Shown here piece by piece: positions 10,183 to 17,936 of a stretch of DNA of 64,000 bases. The DNA lies in contig CAWEAZ010000029.1 of NCBI GenBank assembly GCA_963807155.1, positions 248,001-312,000 on the forward strand, written 5' to 3'. The notes beneath the pieces are model-generated. The model was not told where the DNA came from, ran no database searches, and saw only the letters and a list, made by a program, of their open reading frames with translations. Positions within the stretch are counted from its first letter, which is position 1. Each line of letters starts with the position of its first letter. The DNA is from JACCZX01 sp963807155 (GTDB lineage: Bacteria > Pseudomonadota > Gammaproteobacteria > Burkholderiales > Burkholderiaceae_F). The position numbers and the translations under genes were made by a program.

Positions 10183-10210
10183 CCGCTACCCACTTACCGC
10201 TACCCACTTT
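10183..10210. repeat. Tandem 13-base direct repeat upstream of thiE
   Basis: CCGCTACCCACTT occurs at 10183-10195 and again at 10198-10210; a close variant (CCGCTACCCATTT) lies at about 9794-9806 just upstream of pilG. The pair is in the divergent intergenic region between rubredoxin and thiE. It could be a regulator site or a chance low-complexity repeat. No thiamine riboswitch was recognised in this 245-base gap. Confidence 0.35.
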
Positions 10211-10290
10211 GCGCTACTACTTCAGTCTTATGCTGCAGCGGCTTTTCACTGATCGCACGCAGTCGTCTGCGCCCGCTTTGGTCGAGCTCG

Positions 10291-10950
10291 ATGGCGCGTG
10301 AAGCGAAACAGCTCGCGGGCATTTACCTGCTGACGCCGGACAGCGGGTCACGTGCCTTCGAAACCGTGTTGAATGTCGTTCAACAGTCGTTGGATGCAGG
10401 AGTGCGCGCCATTCAATATCGCGACAAGACCGCCGACGCGGCACAGCGCTTCGATCGGGCGAGCCGACTTCTGGCAATGACGCGCGCCGCGGGTGCGCTA
10501 TTGATCGTTAACGACGACGTCGAGATCGCGGTAAGGTCGGGCGCAGACGGCGTGCACTTGGGGCGCGACGACGGTGACGTGGCCGACGCGCGCCGCCGGC
10601 TGCCCCATCGGTTGCTCGGCGTGTCCTGCTACAACCAGCTCGATCGCGCGCGCGCGGCGATCGCGAGCGGTGCCGATGCCATCGCCTTCGGCTCGATGTA
10701 CCCATCGGTCACCAAACCAGCGGCTGTGCGAGCATCTCTTTCACTGCTATCGGATGCGCGCTCCGCATGGCCGCAACAGCGCATCATTGCGATCGGCGGC
10801 ATCAATGTTGAGAACGTTGCAACCGTCGCTGCCGCTGGCGCCGATGCAGCGGCAGTGCTCGACGCGGTGTTTGGCGCCGAAAATCCGGCGTCTGCGGCCC
10901 GTGAACTCGTACGGCGATTCGATGAAGGACGAAGTAGGTTGCAGACATGA
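10291..10950 (+). CDS. thiE: Thiamine-phosphate synthase
   Basis: A TIM-barrel enzyme of 219 residues that joins the hydroxymethylpyrimidine diphosphate and thiazole phosphate halves of thiamine phosphate. Family motifs in order are IQYRDKTAD, LLIVNDDVEIA, GADGVHLGRDD, LLGVSCYN, DAIAFGSMYPSVTK and IIAIGGIN. The start ATG at 10291 is the first in frame. Its stop overlaps the hemL start by 4 bases (ATGA), so the two are probably translationally coupled. Confidence 0.92.
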   Translation: MAREAKQLAGIYLLTPDSGSRAFETVLNVVQQSLDAGVRAIQYRDKTADAAQRFDRASRLLAMTRAAGALLIVNDDVEIAVRSGADGVHLGRDDGDVADARRRLPHRLLGVSCYNQLDRARAAIASGADAIAFGSMYPSVTKPAAVRASLSLLSDARSAWPQQRIIAIGGINVENVATVAAAGADAAAVLDAVFGAENPASAARELVRRFDEGRSRLQT

Positions 10951-12242
10951 CAAGCAACGAACAACTGTTTGAACGCGCGCAACGCTCGATTCCCGGCGGG
11001 GTCAACTCGCCCGTGCGCGCATTCCGCTCGGTCGGAGGTACGCCGCGCTTTATCGAGCGCGCCGCCGGCCCTTACTTCTGGGATGCGGAAGGCACGCGCT
11101 ATATCGACTACATCGGCTCGTGGGGGCCGATGATTCTGGGCCACGCGCACGCTGCCGTGGTGCGCGCGATTCAGGACGCGTTGTCACGCGGCATCTCATT
11201 CGGTGCACCGACCGAGGCCGAAGTCGAAATGGCCGAAGCGCTGATAGAGCGAGTGCCATCGATGGAGCAGGTGCGGCTAGTGTCATCGGGCACAGAGGCG
11301 GCGATGAGCGCGATCCGCCTTGCGCGAGGTGCAGCGGGCGATGGCAGCCGGCGCAAGATCATCAAATTCGAAGGCTGCTATCACGGCCATGCCGACAGCT
11401 TGCTGGTCAAGGCGGGGTCCGGCCTGCTGACATTGGGCCACCCCAGCAGTGCCGGCGTTCCGGCCGACGTTACACAGCACACGCTGGTGCTCGATTACAA
11501 CGATTCGCAGCAGCTGCAGGATGCATTCAAGCAGCACGGCGATGACATCGCATGCGTCATCGTCGAGCCCATTGCCGGCAACATGAATCTGGTGCGCGCC
11601 ACGCCCGAGTTTCTGAACACGATGCGCGCGCAGTGCACCGCGCACGGTGCCCTGTTGATCTTCGACGAAGTGATGTCGGGATTTCGCGTCGCGCTCGGCG
11701 GCGCACAAGCGCTCTACGGCATCGATCCCGACATCACGGTGCTGGGCAAAGTGATCGGCGGCGGCATGCCGCTCGCCGCTTTCGGCGGAAAGCGCGAAGT
11801 GATGCAGCGCCTGGCGCCACTTGGCAACGTCTACCAGGCCGGTACGCTGTCAGGCAACCCGGTGGCCGTTGCCTGTGGGCTTGCAACGTTGAATGAGATT
11901 GCCCGGCCCGGTTTCTACGACGAGCTGGGCAGGCGCACGCGGTCACTCGTCGATCGGCTCGTAGCCGCCGCGAAACACAGTGCGCCCGGCTTAGCGTTTT
12001 CCGGCGATAGCGTCGGGGGCATGTTCGGCATTTACTTCGCCGCCGCGGTGCCCGTCCGTTACGCCGATGTAATCGCGTGCGATATCGAGCGATTCAAGCG
12101 CTTTTTTCATGCAATGCTGGAGCGCGGCGTTTACCTCGCGCCGTCGGCCTACGAAGCAGGCTTCGTTTCGATGGCGCATGATGACGCAGTGATCGATGCG
12201 ACTATCGCTACAGCGGAGCAAGCCTTTGCGGAAGTCCGCTAA
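10947..12242 (+). CDS. hemL: Glutamate-1-semialdehyde 2,1-aminomutase
   Basis: A PLP enzyme of 431 residues that converts glutamate-1-semialdehyde to 5-aminolevulinate, the committed precursor of heme and other tetrapyrroles (C5 pathway). Visible motifs are PGGVNSPVRAF at the N-terminus, the phosphate-binding GTEAAMSAIRLAR, LIFDEVMSGFR with the cofactor Asp, and the Schiff-base Lys K268 in VLGKVIGGGMP. The length matches the family. The start overlaps the thiE stop (ATGA). Confidence 0.95.
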   Translation: MTSNEQLFERAQRSIPGGVNSPVRAFRSVGGTPRFIERAAGPYFWDAEGTRYIDYIGSWGPMILGHAHAAVVRAIQDALSRGISFGAPTEAEVEMAEALIERVPSMEQVRLVSSGTEAAMSAIRLARGAAGDGSRRKIIKFEGCYHGHADSLLVKAGSGLLTLGHPSSAGVPADVTQHTLVLDYNDSQQLQDAFKQHGDDIACVIVEPIAGNMNLVRATPEFLNTMRAQCTAHGALLIFDEVMSGFRVALGGAQALYGIDPDITVLGKVIGGGMPLAAFGGKREVMQRLAPLGNVYQAGTLSGNPVAVACGLATLNEIARPGFYDELGRRTRSLVDRLVAAAKHSAPGLAFSGDSVGGMFGIYFAAAVPVRYADVIACDIERFKRFFHAMLERGVYLAPSAYEAGFVSMAHDDAVIDATIATAEQAFAEVR

Positions 12243-12304
12243 TCGGACGATGCAACGGGGCGCGAAAGACGGGAACTTGATTGTCCATTGTTAGACGAAA
12301 GACC

Positions 12305-14428
12305 ATGCCGCTGTTACGAACCCTTGTCTTGACACTTGCCGCCGTCGTTGCAACTTCCGCGACGGCGCAATCGCTGCCACGTTTCGGTGCCGCTGAAAAG
12401 CACGTCGATGCCGAACTGATCGCTGCGACCGATGCGATCGTTCCAGGCCAGCCGCTCACGGTCGGCTTGCGCCTTAAGCACGAACACGAGTGGCATACGT
12501 ACTGGCAGGTACCCGGCGATTCCGGGCTGCCAACGCAGATCAAATGGCAGTTGCCTGCCGGTTTCAATGCCAGCGCAATCGCCTGGCCGCATCCCAAGCG
12601 TTTGCCTGTCGGACCGTTGATGAATTTCGGGTACGAAGGCGAAACGTTATTGCTGACGACCGTGCAAATCCCCGCCGATCTTCCGGTCGGCACACCGGTG
12701 ACGTTAAACGCGAAGGCATCGTGGCTGGAATGCAAGGACGTATGCATCCCAGGTGATGCGCAGGTCAAGTTGACGTTGCCGGTCAAGCCGCAGGCAGCGC
12801 CGTCCTCGTCGGCCGCGTTGTTCAAGGCAACGCAGGCGCTCGTACCGGGGTCTGTGTTGACTGCGACTGCAAGTATCGATTCGAACCGAATTCGTTTGGC
12901 GCTCGCACCTCCCGCCGGCAAAACGCTCGACAAGTTTGAATTCTTTCCGCTCGAGGATGGCCGTATCGAGGCGGCTGCGGCTCAGGTTTTGAAGAGCGAA
13001 GGCGGTAAGCCAGCGATTTATCTGACCGCAGCCAAACCGGTCGCGCCCGACTTCAAGACATTAAGGGGCGTCGTGGTCGCCAATGGTGGGCCGGCGTACG
13101 CGAATGGATGGGCGCATGTCGTGCAGGCGCCACTGTCTGCGGCGGCCTTGGGTGCCGCGGCCGGCTCGACCGCGGCCGCTGACGGATCCGGATCGTCGAT
13201 GTCGCTGTGGGCGGCGTTGGGCACCGCACTTCTCGGCGGCTTGATACTGAATCTAATGCCGTGTGTCTTCCCGGTGTTGTCGTTGAAGCTGATCGGTCTT
13301 GCGCAGCATCGCACTCACTCAGGACCGATGGCCGCGCACGGCATCGCATTCGCAGTTGGCGTGGTGCTGTCGTTCGTGCTGCTGGCTGCGTTACTGATTG
13401 GACTGCAACAGGCAGGCAGCGCGCTTGGATGGGGGTTTCAACTCCAAACGCCCTGGGTCGTTGCTGCTTTGACCGTACTGTTTTTCGCCATCGGGCTGAA
13501 CCTGCTCGGCGTGTTTGAAATGACCATGGGCACCGGCGTCGCCAATATGCGCGCGGCCGACAATCTTGCGAGCAAGTCGGACTGGCGCGGAAGCTTCGGC
13601 ACCGGCGTTCTGGCGGTTATCGTCGCTTCGCCGTGCACCGCTCCGTTCATGGGCGCGGCATTGGGTTATGCGATCACGCAGCCTGCGGTGATTGCGTTGT
13701 CAGTCTTTGCCGCCCTCGGAGTCGGCATGGCTACACCTTATGTGCTGCTGACGCTGTTCCCGAGCCTGCTCGCCAAGCTGCCCCGCCCCGGGCGCTGGAT
13801 GGAGATGTTCAAGCAGTTCATGGCGTTCCCGATGTTTGCGACCTGCGTCTGGCTGCTTTGGGTATTGGCGCAACAGGTCGACGCCGGAGGCATCGCTCTC
13901 GCGCTCGGCGTTCTGGTGGCAGTCGGCTTCACGCTGTGGGCGCTCGGGCTGTCGCAGCGCGGTGCGCGCGTATTTCGCTGGGTCGCGGTAGGCGGCGGCA
14001 TGCTGGCCGCTTTGACTTTCGCCCCGATCGCTACCAGCGAGGCATTGGCCCCCGGCACTCGCTCAACCGCCGACGCCGGCTGGATTGAATACTCGCCGGA
14101 AAAACTGGCACAGCTGCGTGGCGAAGGCAAGGCGGTGTTTGTCGATTTCACTGCAGCGTGGTGCGTCACGTGTCAGCTGAACAAGCGCGTTGCTTTGCGC
14201 GCCGATGGAGTGAAAGCACGGTTTGCTTCCGACAATGTCGTGCTGATGCGCGCCGACTGGACCAATCGAGACGAGAAAATCACGCAGGCGCTGGCGCAAT
14301 TCGGGCGCAATGGCGTGCCGCTGTACGTGGTCTACGATCGCAAGGGCGAGGCGGCAGTGTTGCCTGAACTTTTGACCGAAGGCATCGTCCTAACTGCACT
14401 CGACAAGCTCAAGGAGGCGTCAAAATGA
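12305..14428 (+). CDS. DsbD/ScsB-family thiol:disulfide interchange protein
   Basis: An inner-membrane protein of about 707 residues carrying electrons from cytoplasmic thioredoxin to periplasmic partners. I place the start at the ATG at 12305 because it begins a signal peptide (MPLLRTLVLTLAAVVATSAT); the frame extends to a TTG at 12281. The periplasmic N-domain has a Cys pair (C143, C147 in ECKDVC). The membrane core has the paired cysteines in LNLMPCVFPVLSL and VIVASPCTAPFMG. The C-terminal thioredoxin fold has AAWCVTCQLN. The N-domain resembles ScsB, a DsbD relative linked to copper tolerance, more than classical DsbD. Its stop overlaps the next start (ATGA), coupling it to a redoxin that may be its partner. 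Confidence 0.85.
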   Translation: MPLLRTLVLTLAAVVATSATAQSLPRFGAAEKHVDAELIAATDAIVPGQPLTVGLRLKHEHEWHTYWQVPGDSGLPTQIKWQLPAGFNASAIAWPHPKRLPVGPLMNFGYEGETLLLTTVQIPADLPVGTPVTLNAKASWLECKDVCIPGDAQVKLTLPVKPQAAPSSSAALFKATQALVPGSVLTATASIDSNRIRLALAPPAGKTLDKFEFFPLEDGRIEAAAAQVLKSEGGKPAIYLTAAKPVAPDFKTLRGVVVANGGPAYANGWAHVVQAPLSAAALGAAAGSTAAADGSGSSMSLWAALGTALLGGLILNLMPCVFPVLSLKLIGLAQHRTHSGPMAAHGIAFAVGVVLSFVLLAALLIGLQQAGSALGWGFQLQTPWVVAALTVLFFAIGLNLLGVFEMTMGTGVANMRAADNLASKSDWRGSFGTGVLAVIVASPCTAPFMGAALGYAITQPAVIALSVFAALGVGMATPYVLLTLFPSLLAKLPRPGRWMEMFKQFMAFPMFATCVWLLWVLAQQVDAGGIALALGVLVAVGFTLWALGLSQRGARVFRWVAVGGGMLAALTFAPIATSEALAPGTRSTADAGWIEYSPEKLAQLRGEGKAVFVDFTAAWCVTCQLNKRVALRADGVKARFASDNVVLMRADWTNRDEKITQALAQFGRNGVPLYVVYDRKGEAAVLPELLTEGIVLTALDKLKEASK

Positions 14429-15049
14429 GAATGAAAATGATTCAGTGGTTTGCCGCTGGCTTGCTGGCGTCTTCGGTGGCATCGATCGCGAACGCTTCAC
14501 CGACGATTGGACAGCCCGCGCCGAGTTTCCGTGCGACGGACGTCGCGGGCAAACAGGTGTCGCTCGCCGATTTCAAAGGCAAATACGTGGTGCTCGAATG
14601 GAACAATCCCGGTTGTCCCTTCGTTCAGAAACACTATGACAGCGGCAACATGCAATCGCTACAGAAGCGATTCGGTGCGGAGAACGTGGCGTGGCTGTCG
14701 ATCAACTCGACTACCGAGAGCAGCTCGGACTACATGCCGCCGGCCAAGCTGGCTGCCTGGTTCAAGCAACACAACGCCGCTCCTGCCGCAGTGTTAATGG
14801 ATGCCAAGGGCGAGGTCGGGCCGCGCGTTCGGTGCCAAAGTCACTCCGCACATGTACGTCATCGATCCGAACGGAACGCTGGTGTACGCCGGAGCTATCG
14901 ATGACAAGCGCAGCACGAATGTGGCCGACGTGAAGACCGCGACCAACTACGTCGTCGCTGCGCTGACCGACGCCAAATCGGGCAAGCCGGTGTCGAACAC
15001 CAACAGCCAGGCCTACGGTTGCACGATCAAGTACAGCTCAAGCCTTTAA
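14425..15049 (+). CDS. Secreted thioredoxin-like redoxin (frameshifted as read)
   Basis: A periplasmic AhpC/TlpA-type thioredoxin-fold protein of about 207 residues, with a signal peptide ending in ASIANA, then GQPAPSFRATD, VVLEWNNPGCPFVQKHY and, after the break, VTPHMYVIDPNGTLVYAGA. It carries a single active-site-like Cys in NPGCPFV, not a CXXC, so it may be a peroxiredoxin-like or non-canonical redoxin. The frame shifts at about 14821, where one extra C in GGGCCGCG disrupts GEVGRAFGAK. The C-terminal half is otherwise intact. It overlaps the DsbD-like gene by 4 bases, which suggests a shared redox relay. Its stop overlaps the dacB stop on the opposite strand. Confidence 0.8.
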
Positions 15050-16470
15050 CCCTGCACGTACACCCAGTTCAATAGCGCGTCGAGCGCCGGTTGTCCGGCG
15101 CCCGCGTTAGGGTGATTGATGAAGGCGACCACCGCGTAGCGCTTGCCGCTCGCGGCCAACACGTAACCTGCAATCGCGCGCGTGTCAGATAGCAATCCCG
15201 TCTTGATATGCGCTGAACCTGAGGCGCCGCTTCGGCGACGCATCGTGCCGTCAATACCGACAATCGGCAGCGACGATACGAACTCTGGCATCAGCGGCGA
15301 CGCGAATGCACTTTGCAACAGCCGTGCAAGTGCCGCGGGTGTCAGACGTTCCACGCGCGATAAACCGGCTCCGTTTTCGAGCACGAACTCGCGCCGATCC
15401 AGACCTTTGCCTGCAAGCCAGTCGCCGACTGCGCGCTGCGCGCGCTCCTTACTTGCGGGCTTGCGGCTCGCCTCGCTGCCGAGCGTGAGGAACAATTGCC
15501 GCGCCATCACGTTGTTGCTGTACTTGTTGATGTCGCGGATCAACTCAGCTAACGGACGAGACTCATGCTGCGCGAGCCGCCTGGCATCGGGCGGCACCGA
15601 GCCCTCGCGCACGCGCCCTCGCCACACGCCGCCACTCGAATCCCACAGCGAACGAAATATCGCCTCGGCATATTGACCCGTGTCGAGCATGCTGACGTGC
15701 CACACCTTGTCGCCGCACGAGAGCGGATATGCGCCGCGAAATGTCGGCCGTAGTGGATCGGTAAAGTCGCCGCCGAGCCGCGCGCGCCAGTCGTTACATG
15801 CCCCATCGGTGCCTCGCACCGTCACCGGTGTGACGAGGCCGGCCAGCGCCGGTAACGCGTAGACGCGCGCTTGCTTGTTTTCGGGGTCGGCAATGAAATG
15901 AAAACTGACCGCCTTGTAGTTGAGCAGCAGCGCGTCGGGGCCGGCGTTGTATGGACGCAGCGCTTCACCGTCGAAGGCGCCCGGATCATGCTGTGCGGCC
16001 TCGAAAGCGCTGCGATCGAGCATGAGGTTGCCGCGAATCTCGCGTACACCGGCGCCTCGCAATCGCTGCACGAGGAGCCACAGGTCTTCGATCACCAACT
16101 GCGGATCGCCGCTGCCGCGCAACCACAGGTCGCCTTCGAGCACGCCATTTTTCAACGGTGCTGCCGACATCAAGTCGGTGCGCCACTGATACTGTGGTCC
16201 GAGCAGTTCGAGGCCGGCAAGCGTCGTCACGAGCTTCATCGTCGACGCCGGATTCATGGGCTGATTTTCGTTAGCTGACAGCGTCAAGCCTGAACCCGAC
16301 AACGGAGTCACTGTGATGCCAACCGCTGAGGCCGGCACATTGGCCGCCTTCAACGCCGCTGCGACAGCGTCCGGCAAAGTCAACCCCTGAGCGGGCTGCG
16401 CGCTCGCCGCATGTGATCCGACAAGCATCATTGCCAGCGCACAGCATTTAGCAGCGAGCATTAGCTTCAT
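15046..16470 (-). CDS. dacB: D-alanyl-D-alanine carboxypeptidase/endopeptidase (PBP4 family, S13)
   Basis: A periplasmic penicillin-binding protein of 474 residues that trims or cleaves peptidoglycan cross-links. The start ATG at 16470 opens a signal peptide ending near SHAASA; an upstream extension is possible but lacks signal character. Active-site motifs are S76-T-M-K79 (NPASTMKL), the SxN in INKYSNNVMARQL, and KTG in HIKTGLLSDTRAIAGYV. It is convergent with the redoxin gene, sharing a 4-base overlap at the stops. Confidence 0.9.
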   Translation of the reverse strand: MKLMLAAKCCALAMMLVGSHAASAQPAQGLTLPDAVAAALKAANVPASAVGITVTPLSGSGLTLSANENQPMNPASTMKLVTTLAGLELLGPQYQWRTDLMSAAPLKNGVLEGDLWLRGSGDPQLVIEDLWLLVQRLRGAGVREIRGNLMLDRSAFEAAQHDPGAFDGEALRPYNAGPDALLLNYKAVSFHFIADPENKQARVYALPALAGLVTPVTVRGTDGACNDWRARLGGDFTDPLRPTFRGAYPLSCGDKVWHVSMLDTGQYAEAIFRSLWDSSGGVWRGRVREGSVPPDARRLAQHESRPLAELIRDINKYSNNVMARQLFLTLGSEASRKPASKERAQRAVGDWLAGKGLDRREFVLENGAGLSRVERLTPAALARLLQSAFASPLMPEFVSSLPIVGIDGTMRRRSGASGSAHIKTGLLSDTRAIAGYVLAASGKRYAVVAFINHPNAGAGQPALDALLNWVYVQG

Positions 16471-16521
16471 ATACGTTTTGCGTAGCAGCGCTATTGCAAG
16501 TCTAGATGGGCCGGACATGAA

Positions 16522-16544
16522 AAACGGCGCCCGCGGCGCCGTTT
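16522..16544 (-). terminator. Intrinsic terminator of the Cas6e-like gene
   Basis: AAACGGCGCC (16522-16531) and GGCGCCGTTT (16535-16544) form a perfect 10-bp stem with a 3-base loop. Read on the minus strand it is followed by a short run of five Ts. It lies 17 bases past the stop of the Cas6e-like gene and upstream of dacB. Confidence 0.75.
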
Positions 16545-16561
16545 CTGAATGCTTGCAGCGA

Positions 16562-17260
16562 CTAGTTCGAAAGCTGCAACAAACCTAAGCCGACTCTACG
16601 ATACGAACCAATACCACGCAGAAGCGGCCGTTTCATCAGGTCCGCATCGGTGATCTGTAGCACTCCTTCGATCGACGCATACGGTAACTTGACGGTGCGG
16701 TCTCCATAGGGAAACTGCAATTCCTTGATCGTCGCATTGAAGAAGTCGGGCTTGAAACCGAACTTTGGTCCAGCCGCCTTGATCCACGCCTCGACTTCCT
16801 GTGGCGTCCGAAACGGCTCGACCTCTTTTTCGCCGTTGACGAGCTTCTCTCGGCCAACACATGCGTCGAGTGCGAAGCGATACGGCAGCCCTTCACACAG
16901 TTGATGAACGATTCTCTTGGGAGCAAGTGCGCTAATCGCCTCTGCCGGAGGTTCCAGCCAAGGGTCGGCGGAGTAGACCCAGTAGCGGCCTTCGCTGGCG
17001 GTGTCGGCGCGGAACACAAAGCTGACGCCCGCTTTCTTTCCGAATGTCTTGGTCAGACATTGATGCGCTGACAGCGGGTCTCTGTGCTTCTCGTCAAACG
17101 TGACCGCCGTTTCGAAAAGCTCGACCGTCGGCACATCCATCTTGGTGTAACTCATCACGCTGTTGACGAAGGCGCGAATCGAGTTGTTCGGGCCTTTGCC
17201 TTTGGGCGCGGAGGAGCTCAGCCAGTGCTGCGGAAGCCGAAGCGGAAGATCGATCGCCAC
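16562..17260 (-). CDS. Solitary Cas6e (Cse3/CasE)-like RNA endoribonuclease
   Basis: A 232-residue protein resembling Cas6e, which in type I-E CRISPR systems cuts repeat hairpins in pre-crRNA. The C-terminus matches well: SIEGVLQITD, then GIGSYRRVGLGLLQLS, the glycine-rich loop and last strand of Cas6e. Residues 61-72 (DPLSAHQCLTKT) align with the segment holding catalytic His20 of E. coli CasE, placing the candidate general base at H66. The middle (LPYRFALDACV, then TPQEVEAWIKAAGPKFGF) also fits the family. The start is a GTG at 17260 after a GGAATGGGG-like site. This adds about 40 residues before the usual fold start, where M41 is an alternative. No cas gene or repeat array lies nearby. A cellular RNA-processing role is inference. 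Confidence 0.72.
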   Translation of the reverse strand: MAIDLPLRLPQHWLSSSAPKGKGPNNSIRAFVNSVMSYTKMDVPTVELFETAVTFDEKHRDPLSAHQCLTKTFGKKAGVSFVFRADTASEGRYWVYSADPWLEPPAEAISALAPKRIVHQLCEGLPYRFALDACVGREKLVNGEKEVEPFRTPQEVEAWIKAAGPKFGFKPDFFNATIKELQFPYGDRTVKLPYASIEGVLQITDADLMKRPLLRGIGSYRRVGLGLLQLSN

Positions 17261-17450
17261 TTAATACCCCATTCCAGTTATCTGCTTATCTACGGCAACT
17301 TACACCGCAACCGTGTAGCGCATTCGCGTACGTCCCGGTGGGACGCCGGTGGACGCTGTCGCTGCCGCACAAGCCCGCACCCTCTCACATTCAATGTTAG
17401 TGGTCACTTCCGTGCGACGGGCGCGCTGCTTTGAGACTTAGACGGCAGGT

Positions 17451-17480
17451 CTTGAAGATTAGCCACATAGCCCTACAATT
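17451..17480 (+). promoter_or_regulatory. groESL promoter, sigma32-like and sigma70-like
   Basis: CTTGAAG (17451-17457) is separated by 13 bases from CCCTACAAT (17471-17479), matching the heat-shock sigma32 pattern. The same bases read as a housekeeping promoter: TTGAAG (17452-17457), 16 bases, TACAAT (17474-17479). The start of transcription would fall within the CIRCE element that begins at 17479. The rest of the 320-base gap (17261-17450) shows no gene; it must also hold the promoter of the divergent Cas6e-like gene. Confidence 0.75.
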
Positions 17481-17505
17481 AGCACTCGCAGGCAGAGAGT
17501 GCTGA
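17479..17505 (+). promoter_or_regulatory. CIRCE operator (HrcA binding site)
   Basis: TTAGCACTC (17479-17487), 9 bases, GAGTGCTGA (17497-17505). This is the controlling inverted repeat for chaperone expression bound by the HrcA repressor, with one mismatch in the distal arm. It directly overlaps the end of the groES promoter, the usual repressing position. It implies an hrcA gene elsewhere in the genome. Confidence 0.93.
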
Positions 17506-17580
17506 TAAGTGGCATGATCTGCGGCTTCCTATTTTGGCCCTTCTCGATTTTCGAGAGATTTCAAACAACCTGGAGAACTT

Positions 17581-17868
17581 ATGAAGATCCGTCCTTTGCA
17601 CGATCGAGTGATCGTCAAACGCCTGGACCAGGAGCGTAAAACCGCTTCCGGCATCGTCATTCCCGATAACGCCGCCGAGAAACCCGACCAGGGCGAAATC
17701 GTCGCCGTCGGCCCCGGCAAGCGCGATGACAGCGGCAAAATAAATACGCTCGACGTCAAGGTCGGCGACCGTGTGCTGTTCGGCAAGTACTCGGGCCAGA
17801 CCGTCAAGGTCGAAGGCGAAGAGCTGCTGGTCATGCGCGAAGAAGATCTGATGGGCGTTATTGCATAA
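17581..17868 (+). CDS. groES: Co-chaperonin GroES
   Basis: The 95-residue lid subunit of the GroEL chaperonin, forming a heptameric ring in the cytoplasm. It begins MKIRPLHDRVIVKRLDQE and contains the mobile loop ERKTASGIVIPDNAAEKP and the C-terminal EELLVMREEDLMGV. The ATG at 17581 is preceded by a GGAGAA site. It is followed by groEL after a 68-base gap and is controlled by the CIRCE/sigma32 region upstream. Confidence 0.97.
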   Translation: MKIRPLHDRVIVKRLDQERKTASGIVIPDNAAEKPDQGEIVAVGPGKRDDSGKINTLDVKVGDRVLFGKYSGQTVKVEGEELLVMREEDLMGVIA

Positions 17869-17936
17869 CGCCCATACCCGGATAAGCCGGATCGCTTCGC
17901 GACCGGCAACTCAAACTTTTTTGGAGTATTTCTCTT

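Noticed and set aside
16471..17580. A CRISPR array accompanying the Cas6e-like gene
   Set aside because: No direct repeats with regular spacers are present on either side; the only repeats are the terminator stem and the CIRCE inverted repeat.
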